Shown: positions 38,280 through 51,099, counted from the first letter of the stretch. The stretch: DNA of 64,000 nucleotides from Vigna angularis (GCF_016808095.1 NC_068974.1:15376001-15440000); one strand, 5' to 3'. A program made the numbers and translations. The notes: a model not told the origin generated them from the sequence alone.

Positions 38280-39269
38280 TGTATAGTAGCCATAGTTCTG
38301 ATTTTGTATTAATTCTCTTTGATGTGCTTGATCTTGATGAAATTTTAGAGATGATCTAGGCCTTGTTTCTTCTTCCCATTCACATTTCTTTCCATTGTAC
38401 CCTCATTTGAGCCTTAGCCTTTGCTTTGCTTTCCATCCATTACAAACCATTCCCCAACCACATAAATAAACAACCTTGAGAGATTTGTGAGAGGTAGGAA
38501 CAATTTGGAACTTAGAAAGTAGAAAAGAGTAAGGCCAGATGTGAAATTGAAGAGAAAAAGAGTTCTAAAAAAAAAGAAATCTGATCTGAAAAAAAAAGAA
38601 GAAGTTTGGAAAAGAGAAAATTGATTGAGAAAAAGACCTGGAAAAAGAAAATATCAGAAAGAAAAAAAATGGATTCTGGCCAAGCTAAAAGAAAATACCT
38701 GTACTGAGTTTCAGATTCTCCTTTCTTTCTTGCACATTTCTCTAACCCATTCCAGATTTCTATTTCTCCTCCATCTAGCCCTTTCCATTCTCCATTACAT
38801 TACAAGCCGTGAAAGTCCCAGTGATCTAGAGTTATCTTGATTCAAGCAGTGTCACTTAGAATTTTTCCAAAGTTGTGAATTGTGTTCTATCATGTTATGT
38901 GGAGTGAAACACAGGCTGACCTAAACACTTGAGTGCTTTGAGGGAAACACTTTATCCTGTGAGGTTGAACTTGGATTGCTACGTCTCTGAATTGTAATTT
39001 TCTGCTTGTTTTGGGTTGAAATTTAACTGTTATTTACTTGCTAGAGTTACTGAAACTTAGATTTAGAGTTGGTGATTTTGTTTGTGCAGTTCTTATTAGA
39101 GAAAAATAGCTGGTAGTTGTGTAATTAGCAAAGTTGAGTTTAATTGTGATAGAGTCCAGTGTTCCTAGTTATGTGTTTAGTTTTTTCTTTTTAGATGGAG
39201 TCTTTTTCTTTTCCTTTGTCTTTTTAGTTTGTCCCTGCCCTGGAGGGCAGTTCTTTAAGTGTGGGGGTG
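38280..39269 (+). mobile_element. 3' internal end of a Tat-like Ty3 element
   Basis: Non-coding sequence typical of the region before the 3' LTR in this lineage: purine-rich text near 38520-38680 and a polypurine tract AAGTGTGGGGGTG ending at 39269, directly against the LTR start. Upstream pol genes are absent. Confidence 0.65.
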
Positions 39270-41427
39270 TGATAACACTCTAGATTTACATATTTTTCTC
39301 TGTTAAAAATCATTTCTTAGATTTCTCTAGTTTTTAATTTCTTAGAATTAGGCTAATTTTATGTTTTTCTCTTAATTCTTTAGTTTTATAAAATTCTAGT
39401 TAAAAATAGGTTTTTAGATGTAATTTTTAGTTGTTAATTAGTAAGAAAATTATATTTTTTTTAGAAAATCTTTAATAAAATTCTTTCTTTTTGATTGTTA
39501 GATTTTTTTTAATTGTTGATGGCCTTAATTCATTTTTTTATATTGCAGAATGAACCCTTACAAATTGGGCTGGTGATGTTGTTTGAAGAAGTGCACTACT
39601 ACTGCCTTCAATTGGAATGGGCTGATTTTTAATTGGGCATTGAAAAGCATTTGGGTTGATGGTTGCGGTTGGAAAAACACTTGGGCCCTGGAACACTACA
39701 CTTGATTCCAAATTGCACTGAAGTGCTGAAAACGCTTTTGAACTGCACTGTTGGGTTGCTGGAAACGACTGCGTTTTGGGAAAACTGCTGTTGCAAACGT
39801 TGGTGGGCTGAAATCTAATTAGTGATGCGGAGCGTTTTGGTGCACTATTGCCTTAGGGGTTCTTGGCGGGAGCACTTCATTTGGAGAAAGAAAAGAAAAG
39901 CACTTCCCTTCGAGCTAAGCTAGGGCTCCCATGAGTGAAGAGAGTTGAAGAGAGGAGCACATCACCTGCCCGGAGAAGATGACCGGAGCTGACCAGTGAG
40001 AAAGAAGAGCTGACCGGAGCTGCCACGTGGAGAGCTCGAAGCGTCACAGCAAGGTTCCCCTCTCCTATTTTCTTTTTCCCTTTCTCTTTTCGTTCTCCAA
40101 CCCTATATAAAGGGGTTTTTCACCATGTAAATAGAATACTTTTTACACACTTTGAGATACACTTTCAGTTCACAGTTCTAAGCTCTGTAGATTAGGGTTC
40201 TTTTCCACTTTCTATAGAGTAGGGTTCTGTTCTCCTTGCTTTTAGAGCGCACATCACGGTGGTGACAGCCCGCGGTGACTCTGATTGAGCATGTATTCAG
40301 TACAATTTTTGTAATTTTCTTTTCTCGTTAATAATACGCTTTGTTCTTGATGTTTCACATGTTCAGTGTTTTGTTATTCTGTTATGTTTCATGCTTGTGT
40401 GTTTCTTGTGTTGTTTCAATGAAGAAACGAATTGGACTATGATTCTTTGCATTCTATATTTCCTTTTGGAATCAAATGACTCTATTTTGAGCATTCACTT
40501 TCGAGATGTCTTCTCGAGCCAAAGATGAGTCCAGTACATAAAAACTCATTCAGTTTTGTGTTTTTATTCTTTTTCTTCTATTAATTTTTTTATGTGATTT
40601 TAATTCTGTAATTAAACTTTATTTGAGATTTGTGAAGGAAAACATCCACATTTCTACATCTGTTTTGGATGTAATATGACTCCATAGTGAGCATGACTTA
40701 TCAAGAGGTCTTCTTGAGAGATGTTAAGCTTCATAATTGTCAGATTAAATTCAATTTCAGTGTTGTAATACTGTTCTTGTTTTGTTTCAGTTCTGATTTC
40801 TGCTCCTATTTTCTATTTGATGATATATAGATTAGGATAGAGTGATCTGTGTGGCTGATTTGGTTTCATTGCAATTTGATTTCTGTTTTAGCCAATACTT
40901 CTTACTTTGATTTTGTCTTCCTGTGAATATAGATTAGGTTCAGTAGATTAGATGTTGGATGTCCACTCTTTTGGTTCTAATACTTGTATATACTACTTCT
41001 TTTAGGCATCTTAGTATCTTGTTCAGTTTTAGTTTTGGTTTCCTTGTACTGTTAACTGTTAGCATTCATAGGTTAGTTTTAGTTGCATTTAAGTTCTCAT
41101 AGTAGTTTCAATTCTGTTTCTGTTTAGGTAGTTTAGAGTTCTATTTTCATTTCTTTTCTTTTATTTCAAATTACATTTTATTTCTTCATCTTTTTCCTTT
41201 TTACAGATTTGATTCATTCATTCTTTTCTCTTTAATTTCATTGTTCATATTTCATTTCCCCACCTTGCATTAGTTAATAATTAGGTGTTAAATAAATATA
41301 AGATTCAATTCTACACTTTAAACTTAATTCTAGTCGAGTCTTTGGATTGATTCCCTGGTTGTCCTATACTACATTAGTGGGGACTAGGGTTTGTTGACTT
41401 TTAGTGCGACCTAAAAGCCTTTCAACA
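39270..41427 (+). mobile_element. Tat-like LTR, 2158 bp, with internal sequence on both sides
   Basis: It starts TGATAACACTCTAG after a polypurine tract and ends TTTCAACA two bases before a primer site. A TATA box (CTATATAAAGG) lies at 40103-40113. It has no flanking target-site duplication, as expected when both neighbours are element sequence. It could be the 3' LTR of the left piece and the 5' LTR of the right piece at once. Confidence 0.85.
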
Positions 41428-41429
41428 AA

Positions 41430-41448
41430 TGGCGCCGTTGCCGGGGAC
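41430..41448 (+). other. Primer-binding site of the Tat-like element
   Basis: TGGCGCCGTTGCCGGGGAC follows the LTR by two bases. This motif is characteristic of the Athila/Tat group of Ty3 elements. Confidence 0.85.
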
Positions 41449-41671
41449 TCGGCGAATTGAGTTTTAGAGTGTTAGGTTAGTCTTGTTTAGGTCTGTTTTC
41501 TTACTTGCATTTCTGTCTGTGTTCATATAGCTTAGGCTTAAGAGTGTAGAGTTAGCCTTGTTTACATATAGCTTGTACAATTTTTCTTTTCTTTCATAGA
41601 TTTTTCTTTGAGTTTTGTAATATAGGATTTAGTGTTCTGATTGGTTTTCTTCCAGTAAGCCTTGGGTAAGC

Positions 41672-42358
41672 ATGAGTTACTATTCTCCATATGATAATTT
41701 CTCTTTCCCTTATAATGCTCAACCACAAGGTTTTGACCCGTTCTATGAGTCTTTTCTTGAGAATTTCATGCAGCAACCCCCACCCTATTTTCATCCAATT
41801 TGTGAGCAGCAACCTTGGAACCAATATGAGGAGCCAAAGCAAGAGGATTTCCAATCACTGTAGCCATGGCAGGACCAATTCTGTGATCAAGCGCAACAAG
41901 ATTTGCCATCAACAGACTTTCAAGAAATGACTAATCAAGTGGCTCAATTGGTATCTACTATCAAGAAGCTGACAAGGAGAGCTGAAGAGGAGAAAGGGGT
42001 AGAAACCAATGGAGCACCACTGATGGTAGCTGCTGCCCCAGAGTTTCAAGTGATTAAGTGTCCAACCACCTCTGTAATTGTATACACTAATCCTTCTTTC
42101 ACTAATTCACATTCTGTTTTAAATTCCGTTAATGATAATTCCAATTCTCTGATGAGTGGTGATTGTATGAATGCATCTGTTGATTCTGAATCTGTATGTG
42201 AACTTTATGTTGGTGATGAGAGTACTGAACCTCATTCTGAAATTGATTGTATTGTTGATTTGAACTCTGATTTGAAAATTGAACCTGCTGAACTTGACAT
42301 ACAAATTGATTTCAGAAAGTCTAAAGAGTATTCAGAACTAGTCATGGGTACATCCTGA
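41672..42358 (+). pseudogene. N-terminal open frame of the Tat-like element
   Basis: Translation from ATG at 41672 (MSYYSPYDNFSFPYNAQ) reads a Gln/Pro-rich leader. An in-frame TAG occurs at 41861. The same reading then continues with EMTNQVAQLVSTIKKLTRR and an acidic stretch, ending at 42358. It matches the position and style of the leader before gag in Tat elements, but I see no capsid or zinc-knuckle motif. The rest was replaced by the minus-strand Athila-like element, with the junction near 42350-42430. Confidence 0.55.
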
Positions 42359-42431
42359 CATGTGCTTTATAACTAGTCTGTGTCTGTTGCTCCTCTTTAA
42401 AGACATCAATAACCTCATTTTTTCCTCGGTC

Positions 42432-44585
42432 TTAGAACACCACTATTCCTTCATCTTCATGAATTATGACTTTAGCCATTTTCATAAACGGCCTTCCAAG
42501 AATAATAGGAACCCTTTCATCCTTCATCTTCATCACCACAAAGTCCACCAAGAATTTGAGTTCTCCAACACAAACCATAACATCCTCTGCTATAACATAC
42601 AAATTCTTTGAAGAGCCATCCGCCATCAACAAATTCATCTTTATAGGCTTGATTTTAAGATCACCCATTTGTTCAAGTAAATAATAAGACATTAAATTAA
42701 TGCTTGACCCTAAATCAAGTAGGTTTTTATTTACCTTTTTCTTTTCTATGACACATGGAATGGTGAAACTTCCTAGATCTTTCTCTTTTGGAGGGAGTAG
42801 CTTCTTCTTGACCGCTTTGTAATTATTTGTCTCCTCTTCTCTATGTCTTTTCTTTGTGGACACTTGTTCCATGGGTTTTGTATAATTTACAATTTGTTGC
42901 AATATCTCCTTCAAAGGTAAATCACCCTCCAATTGTTTGAATATTTCAGTAAAATGCCCAAATTGTCTCTCTTTCTCTAATCTCTCATAATTTGTTGGAA
43001 AAGGAAGAATATCTTCAATTTTTATCTCTTCTCTCTCTTCTTTTTCTTTTCTCTCTACTCTCTTTTCTTTTTCCTCTACTCTCTTTTCTTTCTCCTCTAC
43101 TCTCTTTTCTTTCTCTTCTTTTCTCTCTAACTCAACTCTTTCAACATCTACACTCACTAGAACTCTACACTCTTCTTTAGGGTTAACCTCAGTATTAGCC
43201 CCAAAACTCTGATCAAGCCTTTCTTCCAACTTCTTAGTTAACTGTCCGATTTGCATCTCCATACTTCTAAGGGTTGCTTGAGTGCTGTTATGATTGGAGA
43301 TGGTTACCTGCATAAACTGGTTAAGAGGTTCTTCCAACTTTGTATGTTTTTCAGTGAGTGTAGACATTTGTTGCCATAATGATGGTTGTTGTTGTGGCGT
43401 ATTAAATTGTCCTGATTGCCCAGCTTGTCCAGATTGTGCCTGACTTTGGCTCATGCTTGGGTGAGGTTTCCATCCTTGGTTGAAATTACCTTGGCGGTAT
43501 GAAAATTGATTGTTCATGAAATTTACATCTTCTAGGGCCTCCACTGGAAAAGCACATTGACCATTAATATGATCACCACCACATAGTTCACACATATGTT
43601 GTTGAACTTGAGCAATAGTTTTTAATTCCTTTGGCAATTAAGCAAGTGTCTTTGTTAGATTGTCCAACTATTGAGTTATAATCTTATTTTGAGCAAGCAA
43701 GGCGTCATTTGACTGCAATTATAGAACCCCTTTCGGTTGAACAGAGGCTCCTCTTTCACTATGCATTTCATTGTCATTAGCAGCCATGTTCTCTATCAAT
43801 TCTGTTGCTTCCTCTGGAGTCTTACATTTAATATTACCTCCAGTTGAGGCATCTAACATCAACTTGGTTTGTGAACCAAGACCTCCAAGGAAAAATAGAA
43901 CTATTGCTGCTTCATCAAAACCGTGCATAGGAGTCTTTCTCAATAAGCTTTTGTACCTGTCCCATGCTTGACCTAATGTCTTCTCCATGCCTTGTCTGAA
44001 AGAAGAGATCTCTTGCTTTCCTTTGTTGACTTTAGATTGTGGGAAGTATTTGTTTAAAAACTTTGCAACCACAACTTCCTATTCTGTAAAACTACCTTAT
44101 GGAAAAGAATTTAACCACAACTTAGCATTGCCTCCCAATGAGAAAGGAAACAAGATAAGCTTGATTGCTTCATCTGGCACTCCATTTATCTTCACGGTGT
44201 TACATATTTCATTGAAAGTAGTGAGATGTTCATACGGGCTTTCATGTGATAGCCCATTAAACTGATTGCTTTTCACCAACTGTATCAATGCTGGTTTCAC
44301 CTCCATGTTTGTAGCATTGACCCTCGGCCTTGCTATACTGCTAAAATGTTGAGGGCCAACCACAGTGGTGTAATCTGCAAGAGTCCGTCTACCATTATTC
44401 TCCTCTGCCATATTTTCAGTGCTATGGTAAGACATTGGTGGTGAAGGTTGTAAGAGTGTCTCAAGAGAAGGGAATAATTCTCTTGAAGTTCGAATTCTCC
44501 TTCTCCTTCTACTTTCGTCCAAGCCTTCAAGAAGAGGTTCAAAATTTTTTTTGCTTCTAGTTCGAATATTCCCCTGCATACACAA
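42432..44585 (-). pseudogene. Athila-like gag-protease polyprotein with nonsense codons
   Basis: One minus-strand frame, interrupted by about five stop codons. N-terminal part (44585-44097): ESRRRRRIRTSRELFPS leader, then gag core with LVKSNQFNGLSHE and LFPFSLGGNAKLWLNS. Continuing at 44072-43719: KFLNKYFPQSKVNKGKQEI and AIVLFFLGGLGSQTKLMLD. Then, at 43637-42432, a zinc knuckle (CELCGGDHINGQC), a Lys/Glu-rich tract with three 7-residue repeats (EEKEKRV), and an aspartic protease with LLDLGSSINLM and IILGRPFMK. RT, RNase H, integrase and the 3' LTR are absent. Capsid and protease proteins of this group build and mature virus-like particles. This copy is dead. Confidence 0.88.
43050..43125. repeat. 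21-bp tandem repeat inside the Athila-like gag-protease frame
   Basis: About three copies of a 21-base unit (TCCTCTACTCTCTTTTCTTT) encode the EEKEKRV heptads. The length is a multiple of three, so the frame is kept. Confidence 0.85.
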
Positions 44586-44832
44586 GGAAACAAAACCCTA
44601 GAAAAATTTTGTTAGCACAAAAAGATAGAAAAGAGAAGAAATAATCGAAAGATATAATTGAAAAGATAAGAAGATAGGAAATAAAAACAAAAAATAAAAT
44701 AAAATAAAAAAAACCGAAAAATAAAAAAAAAATAGAAAACCAGAAAATAAAAATAGAAAAATAAAATTCACAACAAGTCAAAAATAATCAAAAATAATCA
44801 AAAATCACACAAATAGACTAGTTAAACTACAA

Positions 44833-44851
44833 GTCCCCGATAACGGTGCCA
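44833..44851 (-). other. Primer-binding site of the Athila-like element
   Basis: The minus strand reads TGGCACCGTTATCGGGGAC, six bases after the LTR end. It differs at two positions from the Tat-type site at 41430. Confidence 0.85.
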
Positions 44852-44857
44852 AAAACT

Positions 44858-46098
44858 TGTTTACCCCTCGGCAAGTGTAACCGAATCGTATCAAGTAATA
44901 ATCCTGGTAAGACCAAGTATCGTTTCCCAAGAGACTCACGACCTAGACAGTTATGTAATTTATTGATTAATTAAGACTTGAGAACAAATTGTCGTAAGTT
45001 TCAAATGCAAAAGACTGAAAAGTAAATATGTATGCATGTGATGATCAATGGGCAAGAAGAAACAAAACACGTGAATTGAAATATATGGATGAATATGTTG
45101 TTTGGGTTTATCAATTTAATCTTTTCCACTCTCTTGTATTTAGGAATTCATCATTCTTTTCATTAATGTTAATGCCACTTTCTAAATTACTTTAAACTCG
45201 ATGTCTCGGCGAAGAAAGCCTAATCATAATCACTAGTTTACAATATCTTGTCTCCCTAGCAATTAATCATGCATTATAGTGAACAGAAGCTTAAAGGCAA
45301 CCAACTATCATACTCCTATGTCTAGGTTGGTAATATACTGATGGGAGAGATTCCCAGATCTAGATTTTCCCATATGTGTCCACATTGACAAAACCAATAA
45401 TCATGACATCGAATGAGTTAAACAATGCATGCTTTGAGCAAAGAGGAAAAACCCTAACTATTAATGAAAGAAAACATGTATCGTAAAAAATGATCTTGAA
45501 GAACAAATTCCATACAAGAGAGTTTCTAAGGATTTACATTGATTCCCCAACAACAAAATAAGTTTAGTACACCATATTCATGGTGAAACTAGATGAAATA
45601 TAATGGAAAAGTGAAGGATAGAACCCTAGATAGTTGAGAAAGGAGCCTTAGCATCCAAAATCCTGCTCCAAGGGGTGAAATAATGCGTTTTAGATTCGTC
45701 CCAGCCAAAGATACAAACCCTAGAATGTCCTAAAGCTTATATAATATTCTAAAAATTACAGAAAAGTAGGCCCAAGCCCAGAAAAGTGCCGCTCAGCGGT
45801 AGTAGCGCGTGCTCCATTGTTCCCCTCAACGGTGCCAACGGGTCTGAGAGTGCCGCTCAACGGTAATTGGCGCTGAGCGGTACTTGCATTTTCTCCTCTT
45901 TTGCACTTTTTGTGTCCTTTCCTGATTCTATCTCTATCCCTTTTCACTTCTTTCATCAGTTTCATCTAAAAACCTGCAAAAACAAGGAAATCAAGCAGAA
46001 AACCTGTCCAACTCTGTTATTTCCAACAATTCAACAAAATCATGAGTTCAAGCTAATTTCTAAGTCATAAAGGTTGTAATTGAAGTCAATTTTAAGTA
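44858..46098 (-). mobile_element. 5' LTR of the Athila-like element (outer end truncated)
   Basis: Plus-strand start TGTTTACCCCTCGGCAAGTG. Collinear with 48538-50038. It lacks the last ~35 bases (AACAGTTTTTCAACTGTTATCA in the complete copy, given here as two parts, AACAGTTTTTC and AACTGTTATCA), breaking off at about 46098. It contains the CCGCTCAGCGGTA / GGCGCTGAGCGGTACTTGC cluster at 45787-45895. Confidence 0.87.
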
Positions 46099-46210
46099 AC
46101 ATACTTGAAAGAAAACTTGTTTTCGTCTTTCTATATTCTGAAATGTACTCAAACTTGTTATATATACAAACTAGTTTTTTTATATTACTCACTTAAGTAT
46201 TATTTTATTT

Positions 46211-46450
46211 TGGGTTAAATATGCTTTTTATTTCTTAATTTTTAATGAAATTAGTCTATTTTTAAAACTTTGAGTTAACTTAGTCACTCATCTTTAAAAC
46301 AATATGAATTTAGTTTTTTTAACCAAATTTTGTTAAGTTTATTTAAGGTTTTTAATACGTATCTCAACTAAAAGAAAAATGTGTCGAAGTTTAAAAAGAG
46401 ACTAATTCCAATCTCACTGAAAAATTAAGGAATAAAAACATATTTAACCA
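46211..46450. mobile_element. 240-bp MITE (Mutator-like), TSD TTTTATTT
   Basis: The terminal inverted repeats begin TGGGTTAAATATG at the left and, as reverse complement, TGGTTAAATATG at the right. They extend imperfectly for about 30 bases (CTTTTTATTTCTTAATTTTT against AAAATTAAGGAATAAAAAC). TTTTATTT flanks the element at 46203-46210 and 46451-46458. The 8-bp duplication and these ends fit the GGTTAAATATG family of Mutator-like MITEs common in legumes. It has no coding capacity. Confidence 0.87.
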
Positions 46451-46934
46451 TTTTATTTATAAAGTATTTATTTTTTATAATAGGTTTTAGTTGTCAACTT
46501 TTTGTCTTGGTGTATTTTTTTTATCATAAATATGGCATGGTTCCTTATATTTTATTCTCACACTTTTAATTTTTTATAATAAAATTTTCATATAATGATT
46601 ATTGTTGAATTTTGAAGTATTAGTGTAGTTGAGAGGTTAAAGTTAAGTGATACTTAATATTAACTTAGTTGCTAGAAATGACAACGCGGGTCAATTCATC
46701 CTACATTTGGTCTGGAAAAAGCGGACTAGGTTGGCCTACATTGTATAAATAATGCAGGTCAAGTCAGTCTGTTGCAAGTGCAAGTTACAGGTTACATATT
46801 GGATTATGTAGGATAGTCTAAGCATACTAAAATACTCAATTCATCCTATATTTCTTTTTTCAGGCATATAAACTGACCCAAATGACTCGTCCCATATTCC
46901 CTATTAGGTGGACAACATTTAAGTACACACTTGG

Positions 46935-47023
<89 letters not shown>

Positions 47024-47366
47024 ATATATATTATCTATTTTTTATTATTTAAACATAGAAATTAGAAACATTCATCTTTAAATTCAAAAGAAGAAAGTAA
47101 CTTAACTCAAAGAAAAGTATAAAATATGTTTAAATTATATTTAAATGAACTCATTCCAATATTACATACGTAATTAACTTCCACCTTCATTGTGTAACAA
47201 AGATCCTTTTGAATAATGTCTCCCAAAGTAATGGGGTTGTATGTTTAACTTTTTTCAAAAGAGAGCTTATAATCAATAACTACCCTATATTATACAAAAC
47301 AAAAAGCTTCATTGAAGCCTAAACTTTCGGCAATTGAACCATTCTATCACTGAAATCATTGCTTGC
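46451..47366. other. Intergenic DNA with a long AT microsatellite
   Basis: No gene is seen. (AT)41 runs from 46939 to 47020. The part after it to 47366 is the upstream region of the receptor-kinase pseudogene. I see no clear TATA box. Confidence 0.6.
46939..47020. repeat. (AT)41 microsatellite
   Basis: An uninterrupted run of AT of about 82 bases, followed by TTTATATATA. Confidence 0.97.
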
Positions 47367-48537
47367 ATGAACAAAGGAAACCTCATGTGGTGCAACTTCC
47401 GACCTAGTTCTTGTTCTGGTGGTGGACTACTTATGTTCATGTTGAAGCCACCAACAGTAATATTTTGAAGCCAAGTGATACCTTGAATGCCACAGAAGGG
47501 GCCAAACTATGTTCAGAAAAGGGTACATATTGCATGTACTTTGGCACAACATATGATGATGAGAATCTTGCAAACTTATACATATATGCTCAAAAGGATG
47601 ATTGGGCTGTGTGGACTACTAACAAAGAACAATTTGTTGACATAAATTTTGTAGTTTTAGCATTGAATCATTCTGGGGTACTCAAAATAGAATCTCAACA
47701 TGGAGAAATCATCCTTCATTCACCACCTCAACCTATCAACAACAGTGTGGTCATGTTGTTGAACACGGGCAAGTTTGTGCTTTAGCAATTTCACCCCAAT
47801 GGGTCTGCAATTGCTGTGTTGTGGGAAAGTTTTGATTTTCCCACCGACACTTTTTTGCCAGGGATGAAGTTAGGTGTGAATCACAAAATCGGTCGTAAAT
47901 GGTCACTGGTTTCATGGTTGAGTAAGCATTTTCCCACTCATGGTCCATTCAGCCTTGAATGAGAGCACAAAACAAAACAGTTGATGATCAAGAAAGAAGA
48001 AAAACTTTACTAGGCTGCTGGTGAAAACGAGTTGCAGCACATCTTGGTGGAGGATTATCAAAACATTGTGTTTGTCTCAAATGAAAATGAATCCTACATC
48101 ACATTGAGGAGTTCTGATGAAGACCTTACAAAATGGACATTGTTGTCCACTGGACAATTGATAAACAGGAATGGAGGTGATGTTGCAAGGGCTGATCTGT
48201 GTTATACAACACAGGTGGAGGGTGCCAAACATGGGAGGATCTACCCTATTGCAGAGGTTCTGGTGATGCATTTGAACTGGAGCAAGGTTATGCCAATCTT
48301 GACTTGGACTTGAAAAGATAGGAAGAAAATTCAAGTTATAGCATAATGCCAAGCTATTTGCTGGAGCACCTGCAGCTCTGTTGTATTGTTGATTGATGAC
48401 TATTGGAAATTAACAAATTAAAATAATATGTTATGCTATTTTTTAGGAAAATAAAAGTCATGTTGACTGTTAGTGGTTATAGATGCCAATATTTTTGTGC
48501 ATTTACGTTCAGTTATTTGCTTTATAAAAGCGATAAC

Positions 48538-50038
48538 TGATGAACAAATCTTCAATCCCCAAAAACGGAGTCAAAGACTTGTTAACCCTCGACAAGTGTA
48601 ACCGAATCGTATCAAGTAATAAACATGGTAAGACTAAGTATCGTTTCCCAATAGACTCATGGTACTAAACAGTTATGTGATTACTCAACTAATTAAGACT
48701 CTAAAGAAAATATTTTGGGGTTTTTGAATGTGAATGCAATAAAATAAACATGAATGTAATTTGATCAATTGAGGTTAAACACAAGAAAGAATGGATGAAG
48801 TTGATGATATTGTTGTTGGGGTTTAGATTTAACCTAATTTACTCTCATGCATTTATGAATTCGTCTTTCTTTTCATTAATGTTAATGCCACTCTCTAAAT
48901 TACTTAAAACCCGATGTCTCGGTGAAGAAAGCCTAATCATAATCACTAGTTTACAATGTCTTGTCTCCCTAACAATTAATCATGCATTATAGTGAACAAA
49001 TCTTAAAAAAAGGCAACCAACTATCATACTCCTATGTCTAGGTTTGTAATATATTGTTGGAAGAATTCCCTAAATCGTGATTTGTAAGATATCTCTCAAT
49101 AACAATCCTAGGGAGAGAAGAAGAGAGCTGTCACATCCCCAAATCGTCCAACTCTAGGAGTACGAAATATTCCTGATACTTACAAATCATAAGATTTATG
49201 CCATACATGAATAAAATATCACAAGCATTTGAGCAAAGAAGAATATCTCTAACAATTAATGAAAGAAAGCATGTATCTTATAAAAGATCTTGAAGAAGAA
49301 ATTCAATACATTAGAGTTTAAGAAGGTTACATCTTTCCCAACAACAATAAGGTTTAGCCCTCCATCGTCATGGAAGAACTAGACGAATAATGGAATGAAA
49401 GAATGAAAGAGATAGAAAAACCCGAGAAAGAGAAGAGGAGAGCCGTCACCATCCCCATATCTACCCCCAAGGAGTGAAAAGTGTGTTTTTGTGCTTAAGC
49501 CATCAAAAGATACTAACCCTAGGAAGACTAAAGCCTTATATAGACTTCTAAATATTACAGAAAATTAAGCCCAAGCCCATAAGAATAATAGAAATTGGGT
49601 CCAAGCCCAAAACAGATCATAACATTTATAGAAAATTGGCCCAAAGCCCAATAAAGTGGCGCTCAACGGTAATTACTGCTCAGCGGTAAGTGCGTTTCTT
49701 CTATTTTGCCCCTCAGCTGCATTTTTACCCCTCAGCGGTGCCAACGGGTCCTTGAAAGTGCCGCTCAGCGGTAATTGGCGCTGAGCGGTACTTGCGGCTT
49801 ATCTTCTTTTGCACTTTTTGTGTCTTTTTTTGATTCCATCTCTGTCCCACTTCACTTCTTTCATCAAATTCATCTAAAAAACCTGCAAAAAAACAAGGAA
49901 ATTAAGCATAAAACCTGTCCAACTCTCTTATTTCCAAAAACATAAGCAAAAGTATGATTCCAAGCTAGTTTCTAGTCATATAGGTTGTTTTTTATATCAA
50001 TTTTAAGTATAAAAATAACAGTTTTTCAACTGTTATCA
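48538..50038 (-). mobile_element. Athila-like solo LTR (1501 bp) inside the copia 5' LTR, TSD ATAAC
   Basis: Plus-strand ends are TGATGAACAAATC and AACTGTTATCA. ATAAC flanks both sides (48533-48537 and 50039-50043). Deleting it restores the copia LTR sequence seen at 54059-54335. It is collinear with 44858-46098 and, reversed, with 61165-62454. It has a minus-strand TATA at about 49533-49540. A CGCTCAACGG / CGCTCAGCGG / CGCTGAGCGG cluster lies at 49658-49795. Confidence 0.93.
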
Positions 50039-50162
50039 ATAACACTCCTCAATAAAATATATCTATGTAGTTTAATATTCCTTTGTTCCACTCTCTCAAA
50101 CTTTTTTTCAATAAAATAACCTAAAAATTGGTATCAAGAGCTACATCTTAGGGACCTGAAAA

Positions 50163-51004
50163 ATGGATGTTGAAACAAGTTTCTCTCAAGTTGCCCCCCC
50201 TATCTTTGATGGAGATAGATATGATCTCTGGGCCATAAAAATGCTGAACTTTCTAGAGGATTTGGATCTTTGGGAAGCACTAGAGGAGGATTACGATATT
50301 GCTCCACTGCTCGATAACCCGAGTATAGCCCAAATGAAAAACTACAAGGAAAAGAAAACTAGGAAAGCAAAGGCAAAGACATGTTTATTTTCTGGTGTTT
50401 CAAAACTAATTTTCACCATGATCATGTCTCACAACACAGCAAAAGCAATTTGGGATTACTTGAAGAAGAATATGTAGGAGATGAGAGAATTTAGAAGCAT
50501 GCAAGTATTGAATTTAATGAGAGAATTTGAGATGCAACGAATGAAAGAATCTGACACCATCAAAGAGTACTCAAATACATTGCTTGCATTGTCAAAAAAG
50601 TAAGATTGTTGGGCATCACTTTTTCTGATTCAAGAATTGTTGAAAAAAATTCTTGTATCAGTACCAGAAAGATATGAAGCTTCTATAGCTACCTTGGAGA
50701 ACACAAAGGATCTATCTACGATCACTTTGGCAGAGGTGTTGCATGCCTTATAGGCCCAAGAGCAAAGAAGACTTATGAAAGAAGAATCTGTGGAGGGTGC
50801 TTTTCGAGTCAAATTCCAGAGCAATGGCAACAAACACAAGAAGAAGCATAACAATGATACCATACCTGAAATACTAAACAAGATCAATAACAAGAATAAT
50901 AATACTCAGGTTTTTCCACCTTGTCCTCATTGTAAGAAAACCAATCATCCACAAAAAAGGTGTTGGTGGAGACGGATGCAACATGTCATAAGTGTGGGCA
51001 GTTA
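50163..51004 (+). pseudogene. Copia gag region
   Basis: Starts at ATG 50163. MDVETSFSQVAPPIFDGDRYD leads into a copia gag domain (residues through KAIWDYLKK), with an in-frame stop at about 50475. Reading then continues with FEMQRMKESDTIKEYSN and KKILVSVPERYEASIATLE. A nucleocapsid zinc-knuckle-like PHCKKTNHPQKRC lies at about 50930-50970. Several stops and frameshifts make it non-functional. Confidence 0.85.
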
Positions 51005-51099
51005 AGGCACATGGAAAAGATTTGAAAGTCTCATCAACAACAAGGAGAAGTTAAGGTTGTTGAGGATCAACCACAAGTGGAACAATTGTTTTCTGTTAC

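Noticed and set aside
44557..44781. Phe-rich 74-codon minus-strand frame
   Set aside because: Low-complexity A-rich untranslated leader of the Athila-like element.
45756..46070. Frames around the palindrome cluster, and the palindromes as bacterial-type operators
   Set aside because: They lie in a plant LTR; the motif is reported as a finding, but nothing supports an operator or a coding role.
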